NCBI RefSeq assembly: GCF_021347895.1
Contig: NC_067125.1
Location: forward strand, 4,916,268-4,980,267
Length of the DNA: 64,000 nucleotides
Source of the DNA: Acanthochromis polyacanthus
Taxonomy: Eukaryota > Chordata > Actinopteri > Pomacentridae
Direction of reading: 5' to 3'
A program made the position numbers and the translations under genes. Position 1 is the stretch's first letter, and the number at the start of each line of letters is the position of its first letter. Positions 22,933 to 32,200 of this stretch are shown in pieces. The notes beneath the pieces are model-generated. The model saw only the letters and a program-made list of their open reading frames with translations. It ran no database searches and was not told the origin of the DNA.

Positions 22933-24251
22933 GTCAGTCCTGCCCATCAGTCGTACCACAGCAGCATCTTTCTCATCTGCAGACACTAAAGCATCAGACG
23001 GCTCCTCCACAAGCTTTACTCACACAACAAGGAGTGACTCAGGATCTGCGCCACCTGCCTGACGGAGCTCAGCTTCCGAGCCTGCAGCACACCCAGGGGC
23101 TGGTCAGCTCCCAGAACCTCCCCCAGCCCGGAGCTGCAGGACCTCCTAACATGCCCAACAGCCTCCAGCAGCCCCCTCCTGGACCGTACGGGCCCCGGAA
23201 GCTCCCTGACGCAGACGCCCCACCAAATGTAACTGTATCTACCTCCACCATCCCACTGTCCATGGCAGCCAGCCTGCATCAGAACCGGCCGGGTGACCTG
23301 AGCAGCATCGTGCACCAAATCAACCAGCTGTGCCAGGCTCGGGCCGGCATGGGCTCCACCTCAGTCTGTGAGGGCCAGATCGCTAACCCCAGCCCCATCA
23401 GCCGCAACCTGCTGATCAGCGCCAGCTCCAGGGTGTCCTCTCACCACCCGGCTCTGGGCAACGTGCCCAGCTGCCTCATGGTGGGACCCCCAGACAAAGC
23501 TACAGCTCAGACTCCCACTGCTGCTCTCCATTCACAGCCCAGTGTCACTGCTACTAACAGCATCCCTGCCTTTCACACAGACCCTGAGAAGGTCCAACTG
23601 CAGCAGCAGCAGCAGCTTCAGCACCATTTGCATCAGCAGAAACAGCAGCAGCAACATCTGCAGCAACTACAGCAGCAGCAGCGGTCCTGGGCGCAGCATC
23701 AACTGGCCCACATGCAGCAGCCTCCTGAGGGGGCTCATCCCTGCAAGAACCCAAGGATGGAGCCTCCAGCTGAGTGCTCTTTCCCCTCACGAAACCTCAG
23801 TTATCCCCACAAGCTGCCAAACACGGCACAGGGCTTTCCTCTGAAACATCCTGCAGAAAAACCACGGCCTTCGTCCCCTGTTAACTGCCCAGTAGGATCT
23901 ATGCCTTACATTAATGGCCGCTACATGCAGGCGCCATGGAGCAGCATCCCAACCACAGCAGGGAACAATGGATCTGGCCCTCAGGACCTGTCGGTGGTTT
24001 TCCAGGGAGGGCAGGCTGCTGCCTCCACAGACCGCATCCCGGGGGCCAAGTACCGGCCAGGGAAAGAGGCTCCAGCTGGGCAGACTAAGCTGATGCCCAA
24101 CGTGGACTTCTTAGGAGGGGACTTCCAGATGCCCAGCTTCCAGGAGCAGAACATGGATGTGATGGAGAAGATGCACAGGTCAGCCATGGGCCAAGTTCAG
24201 GAGCCCAGCAACAGCGGAGGCGTCCACACTTATCACCCATGCTACCATTAA
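20700..24251 (+). CDS. fam222b: FAM222B family protein, two coding exons, 692 aa
   Basis: Vertebrate protein of unknown biochemical role, low-complexity and probably nuclear. Coding exons are 20700-20784 and 22258-24251, joined in phase (Lys-28, then the split codon of Trp-29). The N terminus MLACLP...QMNTGLQKW matches the family, as does the block TPAELDAYAKKVANNPLTI (about residues 40-60) followed by the FPNSVKVPQR and RRTVNGLDTS motifs, so the upstream short exon is genuine. The remainder is rich in Gln, Pro, Ser and His, with 'HPQALQ' repeats, a perfect-CAG polyglutamine run near 22888-22931 and a second Gln/His-rich stretch near 23600-23690. Human FAM222B is about 560 aa; much of the extra length here is Gln-rich insertion. 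The acceptor at 20648 places a short overlapping upstream ORF before the start. Neighbourhood with flot2 is conserved in mammals. Confidence 0.92.
21138..21702. mobile_element. Non-autonomous DNA transposon rich in CGAATATTCG palindromes
   Basis: About 565 bp in fam222b intron 2. Ends are inverted: AGGGCTGGACCCGAATA on the left and TATTCGGGCCAGCCCT on the right. The interior repeats the GAATATTCG palindrome near both ends and inside (about 21153, 21313, 21571, 21631). The ends look hAT-like, but I find no convincing 8-bp target duplication. No transposase remains. Confidence 0.65.
21703..22257 (+). other. End of fam222b intron 2
   Basis: AT-rich, with a short (ATT)n run near 21832-21852. Nothing else recognised. 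Confidence 0.4.
22888..22931 (+). repeat. fam222b: Coding CAG repeat (polyglutamine)
   Basis: About 14-15 consecutive CAG or CAA codons inside fam222b exon 3. The near-pure CAG tract makes length variation likely. On the other strand it gives a spurious polyalanine frame. Confidence 0.9.
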
Positions 24252-26662
24252 AGTTCGCTCTCATCCCCACGTGGCGTGTTCTGCTACTGTCAACACGCGT
24301 GTTTAGTTCTTTAAGATCTTGCAAGTGATCAATTAGATGTTATTGCTTCAGAGCTCAGTTTGGAGGCCCACCAGGTTGTGATGTTTCAAAGTATTCCTCA
24401 GGTCTTAAGCCATGTCGTACCTTTGTTGCAGATGAAGGGTTTTTGAGATTGTTGTCCGCTCTTTTCGTCACTGGCATGGATGTGCTGCTCCTTGTTCGTG
24501 TATATGTGGTGTTCTGAAATGTTGGTTTGCAGCTGAGAGCGTGCTTGCCTTACGATCGTCACAGTGCTTTTCATGGGTTGACATGGAACAACTTCTATCA
24601 GCATTTGTGGCCTTACAACTGCCCAAAGGCAAGATTTCGGATGTCCTTGTGTAATGTTTTTGTTTGCAATTATTTATCCTTTTCACAGCTTTGTGATCCA
24701 TTTGAATAAGAAGGTTACATGTATATGCAATTAATACGACTGTTGATAACGTTTTAGCCCCAGGAGCTCTTTCCCGTAGTTTGAGACGTGCGCTTGTTCC
24801 ATCAGGAATACAAACATGGGTTCTGGACCGTCGGGGGGTCCGGTAGGTGTGGAGTTGGTCAGAAACAGCGATCACTGTGGAGCATTGGGTTTGGGGTTAG
24901 AAATGAGACGAAGCCAGCACTAGCAAAAACAGAAACACTCTCCATTTCTGAGATTCACATAGTTTTTAAGTGCCCTCTTGTGCTTTTTGAGTAGTTATTT
25001 TATGATGTTTTTTCTTTTTATGTTGTATTACTGTAGATCGTCCTACTTGAATACTTTGTAGAAACTCACTTTGAAATGTCATGCTTGGCAGAAGCCCTTA
25101 TTTGTCTATAGCTAATGTGAAAACAGAATAGCACCCCATTATTATTATTATTATTATTATTACTAAAATGGTGTGTGTGCGTGTGTGTCGGTATGTGAAA
25201 GCAAATTGATCACTTGCAAGCATGCAAGTACTTCAAATAATGCAAGCAGGGAAGATGCTGCGTTTCCTCCTTGGACGCGTTTTATCACCACTTTACTACT
25301 GTAATGCAGCTGATGTGGTGTGGACGCTGTTCTGTGTGGCTTGTGTTGGGATGTTCATCTACTAATCACCGGCGTGTCGCCCCCCCGTGTCGTGTTTCCG
25401 CTACCTATAAAGAAGCAGGTCAGTGTGTTTTGCTCGATGTGAAGATGAAGCTCCAGACCCGTGTCCTCCTCCTCCTCCTCCTCCTCCTCCTCCTGTCCTG
25501 GTTGATGTTGTCTGGGCACACGTTGCTCTTCTATCCTAAAGCCTTCTGGAAAAAGCCTTAAATGCCACAGTAGTTCTATTCTACCACTTTCTTTGCCAGG
25601 ATCCCGACTAAAGTATGGCTTCATTGTGAGTGTTCTTTTTTTCTTTTCCCTGAGCTGTTGTTTGTTTGAAACCTACTGTCAGATCATTGGGCAGTGTGAA
25701 GATGTACAGGCAGCAGACTGGATGAGATTGCCTTAAATGGAATTATTAAGGTAACAATGCTACACCATGCCTGTTGGTAAATCACCATCCTACTGTCTCA
25801 AATGGATTTAAGATGATTTTCAGAGTAAGATATAGTATTTAGCAGAAGTAATAGGTATTTAGAACAGGGCTGTAGCAGTTCTATTAAGGTATTTAAACTG
25901 TGTTTTCGTTGTTCTACTTAATAAATAACCTGATCTAGTTTCTTAATTTATTTTTTTTGGACCACTGCATCCTGAAGCCATAGGTGTTTTCACATTAGGT
26001 GCCATAGGCGACGCAGACGGTGTAACCTGAGAGTCTGTGCTCAAAGGCAAATAGGAGGTTTGCATCCGTGCTTTAACCGGAAAGTCTTTCACAGCAGCGA
26101 GCTTTTTCCCCTCTGAGGCGTTGTCGGAACGCGGTGCTGGTCAAAAGGGAGGAAGAATCACAAGACGAGACGAAGAAAGACGGCTGAGATGCAAACCGTA
26201 GCTTTTCTGGAGTTCGGTCTTCATACTTGATGGCAGTTTGTGTTTTTCCTGGCTCTCATTTTTGATGTGCCTGCCCCTTGAAGCTGCTATTGAATTTAAT
26301 CTTAACACACACTAGTATGATTTGTGTGTATGCGTGTATGACTAGTAATGATGTATGGGCTGTATCGGTTCAATATTTATTTGATGGGCGCAGGGTGAAG
26401 CTGGCCACCAGTCAGATGCTGGTAAACGTGGCTGTTTGTTGTAGCAGCCGTGTTTGGAGATTATGTGATAACTGACCAGTATTCAAAGTGATTCAGTCTG
26501 AAGACCTTCTGAGCATTAGATGTCCTGAGTGCAAACACTAAATGATCAGAGCTGTCCTGTTCACGCTGAACTGCCTCGTTACAGCCCGACACAGTCAGGT
26601 TCTACAGTTTCATATGAAGTGCCTCCACTGGGCTTAGTATGGAGAAATGTGTGAGTGGATGC

Positions 26663-26695
<33 letters not shown>

Positions 26696-27660
26696 TTAAG
26701 CTTGGGTACTTGCACACAGGTGTGCACGCTGACAAAGGTGCACGAAGTTAATCTCTGATGGGGGACCAAGCTACTTAGTGTAACTACTGATACTGTGTCA
26801 TGGACTGAAGTCCTGAAGTGTGCCACGACTCTTAGACACTGTTGGGATGTGTGAACTGTTTGCTGCTGACTCACTGACCAAAGTGACCAAGCGTCCCTCT
26901 CCGACCACCCAGCTAGAAGCCTCGGAAAGCTTGTTTTGGAAACTTGTAATAAGCAACAACAACTGATGACGTAAAGGAGAGCTGCTGCCCTCATTTGGAA
27001 GGTTGAAGAAACTCTTGTGAAGTAAAGTGTAAAGATGTGAACCGAGCATAAAACAAATCTAGATTGAGAGGTTCCTGTCTGCACGTTACACCCCAGTTTT
27101 CTCCTCCAACCAAGATCCTGATGTGGTTCTAAACAAAAGCTTTGTGTTTTTAGTGCCGGCATCCCGTGGAACACAGTGTAAAATCTGATCTAGTTAAGCA
27201 CATTGTAGCTCGTCATGCTGACTCAGATGGCAATACTTAGCGGGGCACAGGTATGCAACAGCTCTCTCTAGATTTCTTTATTCTCTGATTACTGTGACGT
27301 CTCTGATCACCAGAGACGGTCGTGTTGTGAACGGTGGTGGAGGGGGGCTTACTTCTTCTACTTTGTCAAAATGTGATATTCCAGTTTTGCCTAACCTTCA
27401 GGAATAAAATGTCTTGCACAAACATTCCCCCTAACCAAAATAAAGTTTGCAAACACAAAGCTTTTCCAGTGCCTGTCTTTGTTGTGTGGATATTAATGCA
27501 GATACAGGTGTATGTTACAGTTCGGTTGGGTCAGAACCACCTCTGGACGAACGCAGTGGGGGTGGAACTGAGCTCAGACATTTCTGGTGTAACTTGGTAG
27601 GGAGCAGCTGGCTCCACAGCAGCTCATCAAACCGTCTCTAGACACCAGTTAAACCTGCTG
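24252..27660 (+). other. fam222b 3' UTR and downstream sequence
   Basis: No coding exons recognised. Contains an (ATT)n run at 25138-25161, a (CCT)n run at 25464-25494 and a (GT)n run at 26664-26692. Several AATAAA-type signals occur (for example near 25918, 27404 and 27439), so I cannot place the mRNA end. Confidence 0.4.
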
Positions 27661-27662
27661 AT

Positions 27663-28155
27663 AAAGTACACTGATCAGCCACTGCAGTAAAACCACTGAC
27701 AGGTGGAGTGAATAGCATTGATCGTATTGGTTCTATGTGGTGTTCTGCTGGAAAACCTTGGATTTTGGCATTAATGTTAATGAGACTTGGACACCGAAAT
27801 AAACCCAGAACAAAAACCTTCCTTTGTGCAAATAGAAATCACAAACATCAGTGTTCTACCCCACAGGAAAATGTACCCCACCACATCGCAAAAACATCGA
27901 TCAGGAACATCTTGGGGAACATGACAATCACTCAACATGCTGATTTGACCTCTAAACTTCCTAGACCCCATTCTGATCTACAGGATGCAGTGGAGCAAGT
28001 TTGATTCCCAGAGTCCACACTGCACGACCCAGAGAACCCAAAGGATCCACAGCCTGGTTCTAGACTCCATCGGACCCTGACAGGTCGCCTGGTCCAGAGC
28101 ATCTTTGACAACAAATATGGGACCAACACAGTGTTAGGCAGGTGGTTTAAATGTG
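27663..28155. repeat. Fish DNA-transposon remnant
   Basis: Begins 'aagtacactgatcagccac' and ends 'ggcaggtggtttaaatgtg', the two ends of a common teleost element whose termini are inverted copies of the 'ACTGATCAGCCA' and 'GGCAGGTGGTTTTAATG' type. The interior (28000-28110) is low in stop codons but broken. I recognise the family but not its formal name. Confidence 0.5.
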
Positions 28156-28587
28156 CCTAATGGTGATGAAGGCTCCCTCAGGCAATATGCTTTGGGCCTG
28201 TCCAGAGTTGGGAGATTTCTAGAAGCTCTATGATACTCAAATGTACATCAAAGTCAGTTCAAATTTTTTTTTACAAATATGCCACTTCATGATCAATAAA
28301 ATATTTACTACAAACAACTATGAGGATGACAGTTCAAAAGTAATGTGGTACATTAACTGAAGTATTGTATTTAAGTACAAATTTGAGGTACCTGAGTAAT
28401 TATGTGACATTTTTTCTTTTCATACTAAATGCTTCTTACTACAATTCAAAGGGAAATTTTGTGCTTTTTACTCCACTACATGTATTTGACCATTATAGTT
28501 GATAACTTACAAATATTTTTTTTTTTTTTGCATACGACGTTTACATTAAACTGCCCAACACATCCAAGAACAGGTGAAAGGATTTGT

Positions 28588-28904
28588 CTATAACCGCAAA
28601 TTATGTCAGTCAATAATCAATTAGAGCTGGACAAAGCAGGTGGAAAATGTGCAAATACCAATAACTATACTCTATTAGAAGTAGAATCACTAAACTCTAT
28701 TCAGAGTATTAATGTCGTTTATATCAGGCTGCAGCTAATCCTTATTTTCCTCTCGGAATAATATCCTGATTTTATAATGTTAAATACATATTGAAATTCT
28801 TAAAATAATACAGAATAATATTATTTATAAAATATTAAATATGGATCAACCAGCAGCGACTATAAATCACTTTAAAAAATCAAAAATGACCACAAAATAA
28901 TACA
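28588..28904. repeat. Segment inverted relative to the right unit
   Basis: This stretch upstream of ech1 copy A matches the reverse complement of 37717-38310 upstream of copy B. Examples: 'gcaggtggaaaatgtgcaaatac' here against 'gtatttgtacatattccgcctgc' there, and 'atcaggctgcagctaatcc' here against 'ggattagctgcagcctgat' there. Flanks on both sides are colinear. Confidence 0.8.
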
Positions 28905-28929
28905 GTCTCTGGTTTTAAAAAAAACGTCA

Positions 28930-29251
28930 TTAACTGCTTTCGCTTTTGAGCCTCTTCGGCCGCCGTAGGAGGTTGGAGGATGAACTGAGTGAGCAGGGAA
29001 GAGTTAATGATGTTTATTGTTGTAGATTAACAGTCGGAAAAAGCTGTCGCTTTGTTTTTCCGCCTCTTAATCGTCTGCTGGAGACCAAAGCAATTAATCA
29101 GCGAACACTTTTGGTAAGACAACTGTCGTTAAGTCGTTAGCTTCAGCTAGCAGGCTAACGCTAATTAGCATTCTCAACTGATCGATTCTCTCTGTTCGCT
29201 GCAGTTTTATTGATCAGTAAATTATCTGGACTGTGCCGAGTTCAAAGGGCG
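28930..29251 (+). promoter_or_regulatory. ech1: ech1 copy A promoter and 5' UTR, with probable 5' UTR intron
   Basis: Conserved between both units from 'gcctcttcggccgccgt' (28950; 38322 in copy B) to the ATG, with a few indels. A donor (TTTTG/GTAAGAC at 29114) and acceptor (CTGCAG at 29199-29204) suggest a short intron in the 5' UTR. No TATA box is evident. Confidence 0.45.
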
Positions 29252-32200
29252 ATGCTGTCAGTGTGTGTCAGGTCAGCTCTCAACACATGTAAGTGTCAGT
29301 GTTTTGTTTGTTTTTGTTTAGCATGAGTTTGTTGTCGTGTTATTTAGTGTGAAAATGTGTGATAATGTGTTTAAAGGTTCCTGATAGTTGGATGTTTGTT
29401 TACTTTGTGCAAACTCTGACTAGCTTGTAAACAAACGTTTACTAAAATAAAATACAAAAGCCATGCCCTCCATGACTTTCGTTTACTTTATTTTATGAAA
29501 TGTTTGTTTATTGTGGGTGAAAGGTCACCAGTGCAGCTTCAGTGTTATATCAGAGTTTGTGTCCTGAAGTGTTTTCTGCAGCTCTTAAATATATAAATAT
29601 GCTGTTGTTTATGTATTTCATGTTGGGGCTGCAAATGTTTATGTTTAGCTAATAATACGCAAAGTGTCTACTGGTTTTATTGAATTAAAGTCCATGAAAT
29701 GAAGGTCATGTTTTCTCCAGTTTTAGGCATAGTTGTGTTGTTGAGCTTTTCTCCTGGGCTCAAATGTGTATTTTAATATGTTTTAAAATGAGGCTGCAGC
29801 TGATATTGTTTGTGTTAAGCCATTAATACTCTGAATTTCTGCTGGATTTAGTGATTAAAAGTCTTAAAATGCTTCTTTTATCTTATTTTATGTAAGGCTG
29901 TGTTTTTAGGCTTTCTGCAGAGCTCAGACATGAATTTTATTCTACTTTACATCCGGACTGTGTATAATAATGTTTGTATTTGACCAATAATACTTTAAAT
30001 TTCTACTCAATTTAGGGATTAAATTGGGTTTTCTCCAGGCACACCGGCTTCCTCCCACAGTCCAAAAACATGCTGAGTTTATTTGGTAACTCTACACTGT
30101 CTGTAGGTGTGAATGAGAGTGTGATTGTTTGTCTGTGTATGTAGCCCTGCGACAGACCGTTACCTGTCCAGGTGTTCCCTACCTTCACCCTAAACCATCT
30201 GGGATAGACTCCAGCCCCCAGTGACCCTAATGAGGATTAAGTGGTGTATAGATGATGAATGGATGGATGTCTGACCTGAACAGTCAACATGATGGATCAG
30301 CTGAAGCGAGTTAGCCTCCAGTGTCCTTGTTGTTGTTGTTGTTGTGATGAGCTCATGTTGTTGTTTGTGTCCCCTCAGACAGGGGCTTGTGGCTGCCTGC
30401 TCAGGCTGCAGTCAGAGCCATGTCGTCCTCTGGTGGTCCCACGTCTCCGTACACCTCTCTGGCCATCAGCCGCCCCGCTGAGTCCATCACACATGTGGAG
30501 CTTCACCGTCCCGAGAAACTCAACGCCATGAACAAGGCGTTCTGGAGGCAGGAACTGTTTAAATGAACACGTCACATATAATGTTGAATGACGAGTTCTT
30601 CATCTGCAGCTGCTGTTTGAGTCGTCAGCACTGATCTCCCTCAAAGTTAGATAGAATTAGAATATTGTTGTGGACATTAATGCAAATGTTGACATTTTTA
30701 TATATGTAATGGCTGATTTGCATAGTTTAAACATGCATTTGCAGAGAACTTATGCAAAAAATCATTGTAAGTGATCAACTGGTGAAGTTTCATGTATAAT
30801 TTTTACCCAGTTTCAATTTGGGTCAGAGTCAATATTGTGTCAGTAAATTGAAAAAATTGCGATAATTAGAGTAGTTGTTTCCACTTTTGTACTCAGTGCT
30901 GACAGCTGTTTTTACTAAATAACTGACTGACCGATTACTGATTTATTAAAGATATTAAGCATTGAAGCTTCCTTTTGTCCTGAAATCTCAAAAAGCATTA
31001 AAAGGTTGTGTGTTTCTGTGCAGGGAGATGGTGGAGTGTTTCACTGAGATCTCTGAGGATCCAGACTGCAGAGTGGTGGTGGTTTCTGGAGCAGGAAAGA
31101 TCTTCACAGCTGGTGGGTTTCCTGCTTCTGTCCTGAAGCTGTCCTCTTACTGCCGCTGCAGGGTTCCAGACTCACTTTTTTCCGAGGAGCACAGTGACCC
31201 CTAACTTAAAATTTTAGGAGCGCAAACAGAACATTTAGGGGCGCACACCAAAATCGAATTGCAACGTAAATATTCACATTTCCTCTCATTTTCACTGTAT
31301 TACTGATAAATACTTGCAAAATAAATCCAGAAGCTATGTTTTCAATTCACATTTTATAGTGCAGCACTTGACACAAGAAAAGCACTCAGAGAGCGCAGTA
31401 CTCTGTCAAGGCTGCTAAGATGATGTAAAATTTCCGACGGATGAAATCTGTAATAAAAAAGACCTTGTGCTGATTACAGGCATGTGTTATGCATGTGCAC
31501 GTTATGTATTTATACCGAATCACGTGTAAATTACTTTTATAAGCGTCTGTTGATCAGTTCATCAATTCTGGCAAGACTTCGTTTTGCTACTGTTAAAATA
31601 ACCGTTCCCTTCAGGCTTTTATTTTGAAGACGTATTTTTAATGCTACGGGGTTTTAGTTTGTAACCAATTCAGCGGCACAGGAAGTGTTTCTCTAAGAAG
31701 AGGTTTCTTGACATGACAAAGATACTGCTGAAAAGTACGAAAATTCACGTAAAGCTGAAAGAAAACGGTTTCACGCTGTTGCTGTCTAGTAAAGGATGTG
31801 TCTAAACTTATAAGCATCTGGAATGGAGACAAGAAAGGAGGGAAGGACAGGAAGGTGAATTTGTGTTCAAAATAAGGCTGAACGTAAATGAAGGCTTTGT
31901 GAAACATCAGGAGTTTCACCGTCATTCGTCCCCTGCTCTCACACACACCTTCTTCTTTCGTGTTCTTTCTTCTTCTTTCTTCTTCTTTTGGAGTTAATGT
32001 CGGTTAAATCAGCTCATTTGCGCATTCCTGTCTATCAGGCTGAAGTGTGGAGCAGAAGTTTGGAAGCAACAAAAAATATTCAATAGTAATAAAAAAAAAG
32101 AATCGACATGCGCGAGTAGATGAAAAATTTACTCGCACTCGCTCAAATTTTGGTCGCAAAATGCGACCATTTAGTCGCAGTTTGGAGCCCTGCCGCTGTA

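Noticed and set aside
22564..23010. Antisense frame with a polyalanine run opposite fam222b
   Set aside because: It is the complement of the CAG tract and of codon-biased fam222b coding sequence, without its own gene signals.
26602..27174. 190-codon minus-strand frame with a His-Thr repeat
   Set aside because: It includes the translated (GT)n microsatellite, and there is no family resemblance or splice context.
30289..30531. 80-codon Cys-rich frames repeated at 40513-40755
   Set aside because: The Cys run comes from a (TTG)n stretch in intron 1, and the rest is ech1 exon 2 in the wrong frame. Their conservation follows from the duplication.
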